A stretch of 64,000 nucleotides of DNA from Nostoc sp. GT001 (GTDB taxonomy: Bacteria; Cyanobacteriota; Cyanobacteriia; Cyanobacteriales; Nostocaceae): assembly GCF_030382115.1 (NCBI RefSeq), contig NZ_JAUDRJ010000003.1, positions 4,348,461 to 4,412,460 on the forward strand, in the 5' to 3' direction. A program made the translations under genes and the position numbers. Shown here piece after piece: positions 35,440 to 44,292 of the stretch (its first letter is position 1; each line of letters opens with the position of its first letter). The notes beneath the pieces were generated by a model. The model worked only from the letters and a program-made list of their open reading frames with translations. It searched no databases and was not told where the DNA came from.

Positions 35440-36834
35440 ATGATAGACTTACAAAGTTTACGCCAGGTGTCCCTCTTTGCGCAGTTAAATGATCAGGATC
35501 TCCACTGGTTAGCAGAACACGGTAGCGACCTATGGCTAGAACCAGGTAAGAAATTCCCAAAAGAAGGAGAGCGTGCTGATTATTTTTACGTCCTTTTAGA
35601 AGGCAAGCTTCGGATCACGAAAAATTTCGGCGGTCACGAGATGTATTTGGCTACTTACGAACCTGGAACCCCCTTTGGTGAGGTTCCTTTGTTTACAAAC
35701 AAGCCTTACCTTGCTAGTGCTTGTGCTTTGCAGGAAAGCCATCTCTTCCGATTGAACAAAGACGCTTTTTGGGAAATGCTTACCAATCTTCCTTCGATTA
35801 CCCGTAATCTTCTGAACATCATGGGGGAACGAATGCAAGTCCTAGAGTCAACCTCACAACAACGTGAAAAACTTGTTGCACTTGGCACGTTGGCGGCTGG
35901 TCTTGCCCATGAAATGAATAATCCTGCTGCTGCTAGTTGTCGAGCTGCCGAGCAATTACAAGAAACCCTTGAAAGGTTGTCATCATTCGCACTCAAGCTC
36001 AGTCAACAGCCGATAACTAAAGAGCAAATGGCGTATATTGTGAACTTACAGCACCACACGATCAAGCGTGCCACACCAGCGCCTTACATTGATTCACTAA
36101 CACAGAGCGACCTAGAAAACGAGGTTGCAGACTGGCTAAAGACGCACAGCGTAGATGATGTATGGAAACTCACTCCAGCCCTAGTACAAGCTGGGCTAAA
36201 CACTGAATGGCTAGACACTTTTGTAGAACATGTAACTGCCGACTTGTTAAGCGATGCCCTGAAATGGCTTGAGGCAACACTAACAGGAGTTGAACTTTTA
36301 AACGAAATCGAGCAAAGCACGACACGCATTTCTAAGCTAATCAAGGCGGTTAAGGATTACTCGTATATGGATCAGGCTCCACTACAGCAAGTGGATGTGC
36401 ATGAGGGGCTGCAAAGTACGCTGGCAATTCTCGGTTACAAGCTTAAAAGAAGCGTGGTTGTAACCCGCGAGTACGATCTAAGCTTGCCCAGGATCTATGC
36501 TTATGGCAGTCAACTCAACCAAGTATGGACTAACCTAATTGATAATGCCATCAATGCGATCCAAGGAAATGGGCAGATTTGGATACGCACATCAAGAGAA
36601 AATGACAGCTTGCTAGTGGAGATTACCGACAATGGAGCCGGAATTCCGCCTGAGATTCATTCACGCATTTTCGAGCCATTTTTCACAACGAAGGGAGTGG
36701 GAGAAGGCACAGGTTTGGGTCTGCATATCGCCTACCGCATTGTTGTTACACACCATCAAGGTGACATCAGCCTCATCTCCCAACCTGGATGTACTTGTTT
36801 TCAGGTTCGCTTACCTATAGAACAATCACACTAG
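35440..36834 (+). CDS. Sensor histidine kinase with cNMP-binding domain
   Basis: This 464-residue soluble kinase starts with a cyclic-nucleotide-binding-like domain (about 1-135; FAQLNDQDLHWLAEHG, GEVPLFTNKPYLASACAL). A HisKA region contains GTLAAGLAHEMNNPAAAS with His157 as phosphoacceptor. A roughly 150-residue helical section follows, then the HATPase (NLIDNAINAIQGNGQIWIRT, DNGAGIPPEIHSRIFEPFFT, GEGTGLGLHIAYRI). No membrane segment is seen, so the signal is intracellular. A close paralogue, frameshifted, lies at 50851. The stop codon lies within the following repeat element. Confidence 0.9.
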   Translation: MIDLQSLRQVSLFAQLNDQDLHWLAEHGSDLWLEPGKKFPKEGERADYFYVLLEGKLRITKNFGGHEMYLATYEPGTPFGEVPLFTNKPYLASACALQESHLFRLNKDAFWEMLTNLPSITRNLLNIMGERMQVLESTSQQREKLVALGTLAAGLAHEMNNPAAASCRAAEQLQETLERLSSFALKLSQQPITKEQMAYIVNLQHHTIKRATPAPYIDSLTQSDLENEVADWLKTHSVDDVWKLTPALVQAGLNTEWLDTFVEHVTADLLSDALKWLEATLTGVELLNEIEQSTTRISKLIKAVKDYSYMDQAPLQQVDVHEGLQSTLAILGYKLKRSVVVTREYDLSLPRIYAYGSQLNQVWTNLIDNAINAIQGNGQIWIRTSRENDSLLVEITDNGAGIPPEIHSRIFEPFFTTKGVGEGTGLGLHIAYRIVVTHHQGDISLISQPGCTCFQVRLPIEQSH

Positions 36835-36950
36835 TAGTCTGCCAACCCAAAAATGTGCTTGTGAGGACTGGGAAAAGGGTAAGGGATTTAAACCCTTTCC
36901 CCCTTCCCCTTTACCCTTTACCCCGCCAAGTTCACTTGGCGGACTACTAG
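36831..36950. repeat. Terminal-inverted-repeat element, family F, complete copy
   Basis: The 120-bp unit has ends CTAGTAGTCTGCCAA and TTGGCGGACTACTAG (14 of 15 bases inverted) and a central purine/pyrimidine hairpin (AAAGGGTAAGGG/CCCTTTCCC). Its first bases supply the TAG stop of the histidine kinase. A copy lacking the right end is at 40615. Confidence 0.75.
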
Positions 36951-37008
36951 AACCACTGGCGCGATCGCTTATCAAATATCCAAAGTTTTATACTTCTGGA
37001 ATAGCACC

Positions 37009-37059
37009 ACAAAATACAACCTTGTCCCAAAAAATTGTCCCTTGTAACTATGTTTCATA
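37009..37059 (+). promoter_or_regulatory. Shared upstream element, copy 6 (MDR copy 2)
   Basis: Contains CACAAAATACAACCTTGTCC, then CAAAAAATTGTCCCTTGTAA and CTATGTTTCATAAC. It lies about 345 bases before the MDR gene. No other gene is evident in the spacer 36951-37404. Confidence 0.6.
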
Positions 37060-37404
37060 ACTTGTAGACTGAACGCATAGTCATGGCAAACGGATCTTAA
37101 CTTAGAAACGCCCAATCATTAAGGATTGTAGACCTCAAAATATTTATCCTCATCTACCAATGTTTGAAGGGAGCAGTCTGAGCATTGCGATGGTTTATGT
37201 GACAACTTCCAACAAAAAAGAAGAGTTTGCCAGCGAGGATGAGCGCTTCTTTTTAGCTAATAACAGCATAAAGGAAGTTCTTGGTGGAAGCTTATAGCAG
37301 TTAGCAGTCAGTATTCAGCCTTAAACAAGCTGTTTGTCAGGTTGCAATGTATTTTTTTGAACTACGAAGAAAATTTCTGATACACAAAAAGGAGCAAGTT
37401 GAAA

Positions 37405-38418
37405 ATGAAAGCATATGAAGTTCAAAATGTCGCTGGAGTGAATCAATTTAAGCGGACTGAACTACCACAACCAAGCCCCGGTTGTAGACAAGTCCTAATC
37501 AAAGTAAAGGCAGTTTCTATCAATGACCGAGATCGGATGATTGCCAAAGGTGTATATCCGTTCGCTTTAAGTTTGCCATTAATTCCTCTAAGCGATGGAG
37601 TGGGAGAAGTCGTAGCCTTGGGCGATGGTGTGACACGGGTAAAACTAGGCGATCGCGTCTGTGGAAACTTTGTCCAAAAATGGGTTTCTGGAGAACTAAG
37701 CGAGTGGATGACCAAGTTTACCCTTGGTTCGATATTACCGGGCTTGTTGGCAGAATATGCTGTTTTAGATGAAGAATCACTAGTGCAAGTACCAGAACAC
37801 CTCACCGACGAAGAAGCTGCTACGCTACCCTCTGCTGCTCTCACCGCGTGGCACTCACTCTTGACAGAAGGGGGACTACAAGCTGGTGATACAGTTCTTT
37901 TACAAGGCACATCTGCTGTTTCACTGTTTGCTTTGCAATTTGCCCATTTTGCGGGTGCAAGAGTCATTATCACCTCCAGTAGTGACGCCAAACTGTCACG
38001 TGTCAAGGAGTTGGGCGCATCAGATGTCATCAACTACAAACAAACCCCTGATTGGGAGGAGCAGGTATTGCAGTTAACTCAAGGACGTGGTGTTGATTAC
38101 GTAGTTGAAATGAGTGGTGGTGCTTCCTTGGCTAAGTCAATGCAAGTGGTACGTTTAGGTGGAACGATTCTCATGGTAGGAGCACAAGCGGTTTCAGATG
38201 CCGGAATTAATGCATTACAATTCATTCTCGGCCGCATCCGATTACGTGGCATTTTGACTCCTGGACATCGTGAATCTTTTGAAGCTATGAACCGTGCTAT
38301 TAGCATCGCTAAACTCCGTCCTATCGTCGATAGTGTCTTTGAGTTTGAGCAAGCCCAAGAAGCGTTTGATTACATGAATCAAGGCAAGTACTTTGGCAAG
38401 ATTAGCATTAGAGTGTAG
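37405..38418 (+). CDS. MDR-family oxidoreductase (zinc-lacking quinone reductase type), copy 2
   Basis: This 337-residue paralogue of the product at 34251 has SINDRDRMIAKGVYP, LSDGVGEVVALGDGVTRVKL-GDRV, VLLQGTSAVSLFALQFAHFA and VIITSSSDAKLSRVKELGAS. In the cofactor loop GTGGVS of copy 1 is GTSAVS here. The ATG at 37405 is preferred, with AAGGAG 10 bases upstream. Zinc ligands are absent. The two copies flank the histidine kinase, consistent with duplication and shared regulation. Confidence 0.85.
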   Translation: MKAYEVQNVAGVNQFKRTELPQPSPGCRQVLIKVKAVSINDRDRMIAKGVYPFALSLPLIPLSDGVGEVVALGDGVTRVKLGDRVCGNFVQKWVSGELSEWMTKFTLGSILPGLLAEYAVLDEESLVQVPEHLTDEEAATLPSAALTAWHSLLTEGGLQAGDTVLLQGTSAVSLFALQFAHFAGARVIITSSSDAKLSRVKELGASDVINYKQTPDWEEQVLQLTQGRGVDYVVEMSGGASLAKSMQVVRLGGTILMVGAQAVSDAGINALQFILGRIRLRGILTPGHRESFEAMNRAISIAKLRPIVDSVFEFEQAQEAFDYMNQGKYFGKISIRV

Positions 38419-38587
38419 GAAGTATAGCGGTTACTTCGGATTACTGCAAAAAACTGGGATGCTCCTGTGTTACTTAACTTTTTCATAAAAACCAAATTGG
38501 CATTATGATAAGAACCTCTGCACTATTTTCTAATCATTTAATTGGTGGTTGATATATTCTTCTAGTCTAAAAAGCAGAAATAAACTC

Positions 38588-39397
38588 ATGAATGCTTTCA
38601 AAAATTGGAAAACCCTTAACTGGTCTGAATATGGTGCAGAGTTGGTGGGAACTGCTTTTAATCTCTTGATTGGATTCAGTATCATCACCTTCAATTTTGG
38701 CAAAGGCTTACCTATGGAGCATCTCATCCCGGCAGTGAGTCCTCGTTTATTAATTAATGGTGTGATCTTTGCTGGAAGTGGTGCATTATTTAGTATTTCA
38801 CCTTTAGGTAAACTTAGTGGGGCGCACCTCAACCCATGTTTATCATTAGCGTTCTGGTTGCAAGGCAAAATGCATAAACATGACTTAATTGGATATATTT
38901 TTGGTCAATTTATTGGCGCTATTCTGGGCACATCTTTAGCATTAGCTTTGTGGAAAAATTATCTGGTCAGCGTCAATTATTGTATCACTTCACCTGGAAT
39001 AGGTTATCCATTGTGGTATGTATTTCTAGCTGAAGTTTTCATGACATTTCTGTTAGTTCTGTCTATCTTTATCTTCTTGAGTCATCATCATTTATTGCGC
39101 TGGACACCTTTAATGGTATGGCTTCTAGTGGCAACTATGGTGTGGCTGGGAGCGCCCATTTCTGGTACTAGTTTGAATACAGCACGCAGCATTGGCCCTG
39201 CTTTATTAGCATGGTCTTGGCAAAACCAATGGCTTTATTGTATTGCATCTCCATTAGGAGCATTAGTTGCCGTAAAAATTTTTGACCTAATAGCTATGGG
39301 TGAACGCGAAGTCCTGACAGGGAAACTTTTTCATGTTCCCAACTATCGTTGTATTTTTAAAAATGTTAAAGTACCACATCTACCAAAGCATGGGTAA
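38588..39397 (+). CDS. MIP-family channel (aquaporin-like) with altered NPA motifs
   Basis: From the ATG at 38588 this is a 269-residue membrane protein with about six hydrophobic segments. The first MIP half has KLSGAHLNPCLSLAFW, so NPA has become NPC. The second has GAPISGTSLNTARSIGPALL, so NPA has become NTA, with the selectivity-filter Arg kept. The channel may pass water, glycerol or another small solute; altered motifs occur in divergent MIPs and can change selectivity. It may contribute to osmotic responses alongside neighbouring genes. No strong Shine-Dalgarno sequence is seen. Confidence 0.8.
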   Translation: MNAFKNWKTLNWSEYGAELVGTAFNLLIGFSIITFNFGKGLPMEHLIPAVSPRLLINGVIFAGSGALFSISPLGKLSGAHLNPCLSLAFWLQGKMHKHDLIGYIFGQFIGAILGTSLALALWKNYLVSVNYCITSPGIGYPLWYVFLAEVFMTFLLVLSIFIFLSHHHLLRWTPLMVWLLVATMVWLGAPISGTSLNTARSIGPALLAWSWQNQWLYCIASPLGALVAVKIFDLIAMGEREVLTGKLFHVPNYRCIFKNVKVPHLPKHG

Positions 39398-39650
39398 ATT
39401 TAACCTAGAAACAACAAACTTGGTATCAAAGCTTGACTAGCAAAAAATCTGGCAGATATCCCTCTTCTATTACTTTCAACAGAGAATAATCTATAAGCTT
39501 GATTGGTTTCTACTTTCGTAACAAATAAGTCACAATTATACGATGCTGCAAAGTAGCTAGCGCGATCGCACAATTCCTCACTATATCTGAGGCTCACTAA
39601 AGGGAGGTATTTTTTCTCCTTCGAGTGACAAAACAGGGATATAGAAGAAT

Positions 39651-39755
39651 TTAGTAGTCAAAAGTCAAAATTTGTAAAGAATCTAGTCAGATTGATAGAT
39701 TCATTCAGCAAATATTTTCCTGATTCTTGAACTATTGTGACTTTTGAATTCTGAC
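39651..39755. repeat. MITE-like element, family A, second copy
   Basis: It begins TTAGTAGTCAAAAGTCAAAA and ends GTGACTTTTGAATTCTGAC, with weak inverted ends. The centre (AAGAATCTAG...GATTCATTCAGCAAAT and CTGATTCTTGAACTATT) matches the element at 17163-17318. Confidence 0.55.
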
Positions 39756-39826
39756 AAATATTCTTTTAGTTGAAAGTCATTTATCAACCTTAGAAAACAT
39801 CAAAATACTCTAAAAGGAGAAAGTCA

Positions 39827-40601
39827 ATGAAGAAACTAGAAGGTAAGGTAGCTTTAGTAACAGGTAGTAGCGGAGGAATTGGTCAAGCTATTGCTGTACA
39901 TCTCGCTGAACAAGGTGCAGATGTTGTAATAGACTACCGCTCTCATCCTGAAGGCGCTCAAGAAACTCTGTCGAAGGTAGAAGCAGCTGGTAGCAAAGGT
40001 TTAACTGTTAAAGCTGATTTAAGTGTAATTAGTGATATTCGTCAACTTATAGACCAGGGTATTCAATACTTTGGCAAGTTAGACATTCTTGTGAACAATG
40101 CTGGTATTGATGGTAGAAATGCTGATTTCTGGAACATCACTGAAGCCGACTATGATGCAGTCATCGATCTCAACCTCAAAGGTACATTTTTTGCCACTCA
40201 AGCGATAGTGCAGCACTTCATAGAAACCAAGCGAACTGGCAAAATCATTAATATTAGCTCCACTCATGAGGAAATAGCATTTCCCCACTTCACTAAGCTA
40301 CTGTGCCAGTAAAGGTGGCGTAAAAATGATGATGCGTAACCTAGCCGTTGAGCTTGGGCCTTTGGGAATTACAATTAACAACGTGGCTCCTGGAGCAATT
40401 GAGACACCAATCAATAGTAAGCTGTTAAATGACCCCGAAAAATTAGCAGCACTGTTAAAAAACATTCCCTTGGGTCGCTTAGGTAAGCCAGAAGATATCG
40501 CACCTATAGTTAGCTTCTTAGCCTCAGCCGATGCTGATTACATCACAGGCGCAACCTTCTATGTAGATGGAGGATTGAGCCGGAACTATCATGAGCAATA
40601 G
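39827..40601 (+). pseudogene. SDR-family oxidoreductase split by a frameshift
   Basis: The first frame (39827-40312) encodes the SDR N-terminus with VTGSSGGIGQAIA, LDILVNNAGIDG and INISSTHEE. It then reads HFTKLLCQ and stops. The second frame (to 40601) encodes MMMRNLAVELGPLGITINNV and ends GATFYVDGGLSRN. Removing one A at about 40295 (ACTAAGC to ACTAGC) restores HFTSYCASKGGVKMMMRNL, including the catalytic YxxxK. The gene is therefore intact apart from one base. It is either a recent pseudogene or a sequencing error. Confidence 0.85.
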
Positions 40602-40614
40602 GTAAGCTAGAACA

Positions 40615-40740
40615 CTAGTAGTCTGCCAACCCAAAAATGTTAGGTGGAGGTTGGGTAAAGGTTAGTGGAGGTTGGGTAAAGGTTAAAGGGAAAAGGGTAA
40701 GGGATAAAAAACCTTTTCCCTTTCCCCTTTCCCCTTCCCC
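40615..40740. repeat. Family F element, copy lacking the right end
   Basis: It starts CTAGTAGTCTGCCAACCCAA, as in the copy at 36831, then has an internal duplication of GTGGAGGTTGGGTAAAGGTT and the same purine/pyrimidine hairpin. The TTGGCGGACTACTAG end is missing and ATGAATTACGAATTACGAAT follows instead. Confidence 0.65.
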
Positions 40741-40951
40741 ATGAATTACGAATTACGAATTGCTATACTCACTCCATGAGGTTGTATTGCTCAAGCCTGG
40801 ACGGTGGCGGAAGTTCTTAGCGACTAGATAGCAACACAACCTACCACATAGAATTTTGAGTTTTAAGTTTTGCAGTCAGAGAAAAAGTATTATTTAAGAC
40901 ATTCAAAACAACCTTGTGCTAAAGATTTTTAATCCAAAATCCAAAATCCCT

Positions 40952-43612
40952 ATGACTCAAGAAGAAGCAAGATTAGCAGCAGACCGCGATCGCACCGCTT
41001 ATTGGAAACGATGGGGTTCTTACCTGAGTGAACGGCAGTGGGGAACAGTGCGCGAAGACTATAGCCCTAATGGTACCGCCTGGGAATTCTTTCCCCACGA
41101 CCATGCCCGCTCCCGCGCCTATCGCTGGGGAGAAGATGGAATTGCGGGAATTTCCGATAATCATCAGCGACTATGTTTTGCGATCGCTCTCTGGAATGGT
41201 GAGGATGAAATTCTCAAAGAGAGGCTTTTCGGTCTTACAGGAAATCAGGGGAATCACGGGGAAGATGTTAAAGAATACTACTTCTACCTGGATAATACCC
41301 CGACTCATTCCTATATGAAATATCTTTATAAATATCCCCAAGCAGCTTTCCCATACAGTCAGCTCGTAGAAGAAAATCGGTGCAGAGGTCGCCAAAACTC
41401 GGAGTTTGAATTAATCAACACAGGTATATTTGACCAAGACCGTTATTTTGATGTATTTGTTGAATACGCCAAGGCTTCACCCGACGACATTTTGATTCAA
41501 ATCACTGTGATTAACCGAGGACCGGAAGCAAAAACGTTGCATTTATTACCAACGCTTTGGTTTCGCAACACCTGGTCTTGGACTGGTAATCAACAAGAAA
41601 AGCCGTGGTTAAAAATTAGCCAATCTAACTCTGACCTCAGCACCATCGAAGCTTATCACCCCTCTTTAGAAACTCGATGGCTGTACTGTAATGAAACTCC
41701 AGAACTACTATTTACAGAAAATGAGACTAATAATCAAAGATTGTTTGGGGTCAACAATGCTTCGCCATACGTTAAAGATGGAATAAATAATTATGTAGTG
41801 AATGAGGAAAAAACAGGGGTCAATCCCAATCGGATCGGCACTAAATTTGCAGCTCGTTACCAATTAGAAATTGGTGCAGGCGAAACCAAGACAGTGCGAT
41901 TACGATTAAGTGACGCGCAAAATTTAATTGCACCATTCGGTACGGAATTTGATACAGTTTGGCAACAGCGCCAGCGCGAGGCAGATGAATTTTATCAGCG
42001 AATTTGTCCGTTGCCAATGTTAGAAGACAGGCGGAATGTGCAGCGGCAAGCATTTGCTGGAATGTTATGGAGCAAACAATTTTACTACTATGTAGCCGAC
42101 CAATGGCTAAAAGGCGATCCAGCTAGGCCGACGCCGCCAGCATCACGGCTCAATGGCAGAAACCATGAATGGTTTCATGTATTTAACGACGATGTACTTT
42201 CCATGCCCGACAAATGGGAATATCCTTGGTTTGCGGCTTGGGATTTAGCTTTTCATGTAATTCCGCTCTCGATGATTGATCCCGACTTTGCCAAGCTGCA
42301 ACTGAGTCGCTTGACACGAGAGTGGTATATGCATCCTAACGGCCAGCTACCGACTTATGAATGGGCTTTTGGTGATGTCAATCCGCCCGTTCATGCCTGG
42401 GCAGCATGGCAGGTTTATCAGATTGAGCAAAAAATCTATGGTCGTGCAGATAAAAAATTTCTGGAGAGCGTCTTTCAAAAATTACTGCTGAACTTTACTT
42501 GGTGGGTTAACCGGAAAGATTTTGAGGGTAAGAATATCTTTCAGGGTGGCTTTCTAGGCATGGATAATATTGGTGTCTTTGATCGCAGTGTTCAACTACC
42601 AACTGGTGGATATCTGCAACAAGCAGATGGTACAAGTTGGATGGCGATGTATTCTCTGAATATGCTAACGATCGCCTTAGAATTAGCAAAAGAAAATTCT
42701 GCCTATGAAGATATCGCCAGCAAGTTTTTCGAGCATTTCTTGTACATTGCTGATGCGATGAACGGCGTTGGTGATGCCGAAATAGCGCTATGGGATGAAA
42801 CTGATGGTTTTTACTACGATGCTCTACATTTACCAGATAGTCATCAATTCCCGATGAAAGTGCGATCGCTGGTGGGGCTAATTCCATTATGTGCCGTGAG
42901 CATTTTAGAATCAGAAACCTTAGATCAGCTCCCAGGCTTTAGAGAGCGGACGCAATGGTTTCTGAAAAATCGCCCCGATCTGACCCGAAATATTGCTTGT
43001 ATGCAGAAAGAAGGTATCGGTGAGCGCCGACTGCTAGCGATCGCCTATCCAGATAAACTCCGTCGCATCCTAGAAAAAATGTTAGATGCAACAGAATTTT
43101 TCGGACCTTATGGTATTCGCTCTGTTTCTAAAGTTCATGCATCCGATCCTTACGTTTTAACAGTAGATGGCCGGGAGTATCGAGTTGATTATGAACCTGC
43201 TGAGTCTAGTACAGGGATGTTTGGCGGTAATTCCAACTGGCGTGGGCCAATTTGGTTTCCCATTAATTATCTACTCCTAGAATCACTACAAAAGTTCTAT
43301 CGCTACTTTGGAGACGATTTCAAAGTTGAGTGTCCCACCGGTTCAGGTCAAATGATGACGCTCAAGGAAGTATCAATTGAATTAGCTCAAAGACTAATCC
43401 AAATTTTTCTCACAGATGCTTCTGGTAAACGACCTTTTTATGGTGGAACAGATAAATTTCAAACTGACCCAAATTGGCGTGACCTGATTCTGTTCAATGA
43501 ATACTTTCATGGAGATAATGGCGCTGGTATTGGTGCTAGTCATCAAACTGGTTGGACAGGTTTAATCGCCAAATTAATCCAGCAATGTGCAGAACAGGTT
43601 TTGTCAGAATAA
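40952..43612 (+). CDS. GH63-like glucosidase (MGH1-type glycoside hydrolase)
   Basis: This 886-residue protein has an N-terminal beta-sandwich-like region ([40 protein letters not shown]) and an (alpha/alpha)6 barrel with [23 protein letters not shown] region [20 protein letters not shown] and [13 protein letters not shown]. It matches cyanobacterial proteins annotated as glucosidase or GH63. Likely substrates are alpha-glucosides such as glucosylglycerate-type or trimming oligosaccharides. The ATG at 40952 is preferred over an upstream GTG. It precedes glgX and the AGE gene in one orientation, but a repeat element intervenes. Confidence 0.75.
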   Translation: MTQEEARLAADRDRTAYWKRWGSYLSERQWGTVREDYSPNGTAWEFFPHDHARSRAYRWGEDGIAGISDNHQRLCFAIALWNGEDEILKERLFGLTGNQGNHGEDVKEYYFYLDNTPTHSYMKYLYKYPQAAFPYSQLVEENRCRGRQNSEFELINTGIFDQDRYFDVFVEYAKASPDDILIQITVINRGPEAKTLHLLPTLWFRNTWSWTGNQQEKPWLKISQSNSDLSTIEAYHPSLETRWLYCNETPELLFTENETNNQRLFGVNNASPYVKDGINNYVVNEEKTGVNPNRIGTKFAARYQLEIGAGETKTVRLRLSDAQNLIAPFGTEFDTVWQQRQREADEFYQRICPLPMLEDRRNVQRQAFAGMLWSKQFYYYVADQWLKGDPARPTPPASRLNGRNHEWFHVFNDDVLSMPDKWEYPWFAAWDLAFHVIPLSMIDPDFAKLQLSRLTREWYMHPNGQLPTYEWAFGDVNPPVHAWAAWQVYQIEQKIYGRADKKFLESVFQKLLLNFTWWVNRKDFEGKNIFQGGFLGMDNIGVFDRSVQLPTGGYLQQADGTSWMAMYSLNMLTIALELAKENSAYEDIASKFFEHFLYIADAMNGVGDAEIALWDETDGFYYDALHLPDSHQFPMKVRSLVGLIPLCAVSILESETLDQLPGFRERTQWFLKNRPDLTRNIACMQKEGIGERRLLAIAYPDKLRRILEKMLDATEFFGPYGIRSVSKVHASDPYVLTVDGREYRVDYEPAESSTGMFGGNSNWRGPIWFPINYLLLESLQKFYRYFGDDFKVECPTGSGQMMTLKEVSIELAQRLIQIFLTDASGKRPFYGGTDKFQTDPNWRDLILFNEYFHGDNGAGIGASHQTGWTGLIAKLIQQCAEQVLSE

Positions 43613-43624
43613 AACTTCGTTGTA

Positions 43625-43818
43625 ATATCATGTCCGCATAATTAGTTATGCTAACCACAGTCATTGCACCCCACACGCCAGTCGCTCATGGGGGAAACCC
43701 CCAAGACCGCGCTGGCTCTCCTTAATCCCCTCCCCGCTTGCGGGGAGGGGAGACAAAGCGTAGCTTTGGCGGGGGTGGGGTTCTTCGGGTTTAATAAGCA
43801 ATCAAGCGGACATGATAT
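43625..43818. repeat. Terminal-inverted-repeat element, family G
   Basis: The 194-bp unit has perfect 13-base ends ATATCATGTCCGC and GCGGACATGATAT. Inside is a strong hairpin CCCCTCCCCGC-TT-GCGGGGAGGGG. The element separates the glucosidase gene from the glgX promoter region. Confidence 0.75.
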
Positions 43819-43922
43819 GACTCAATAATGGAAAATCAAGCTTTTTCTACTTGTGTGTACACCGTAGCCTTGCCATATTTAATATTTGAAAATGCTAGTC
43901 TTTACCTACTTATTTATTATCT

Positions 43923-43975
43923 AAAAAATACAAACATATCCCCAAAATTTAACCCTTGAAACTATACTATACACT
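43923..43975 (+). promoter_or_regulatory. Shared upstream element, copy 7 (glgX operon)
   Basis: Contains AAAAAATACAAACATATCCC, then CAAAATTTAACCCTTGAAAC and TATACTATACAC. It is about 320 bases before glgX. The remaining spacer to 44292 is AT-rich without a gene. Confidence 0.65.
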
Positions 43976-44292
43976 CATTAATATTAACTCTTGTAAAGCA
44001 ATTAATAGGCAATTAAATTTCCAGAATAGTTAGATTGGTGACTTATTTTTTCGCCAAGTTTACTCAACAATTGCTTAAACCTAATCAAGAAAAAGATGGA
44101 AGAGTAGATAATACAAGCTACAAGCATGTTTGAAGGCAATATTGTAATGAAAATTTCATGAGTTATTTAACATAAAAATAGCCATTAATAAATTGCTAAA
44201 CACATCATTGCAAAACACAATAAAGAATTTTTTAGTGGCTAAAATAGTGCTAAATGACTCATCAGTAAAATACTGTCAGGACAGAAAGACAA

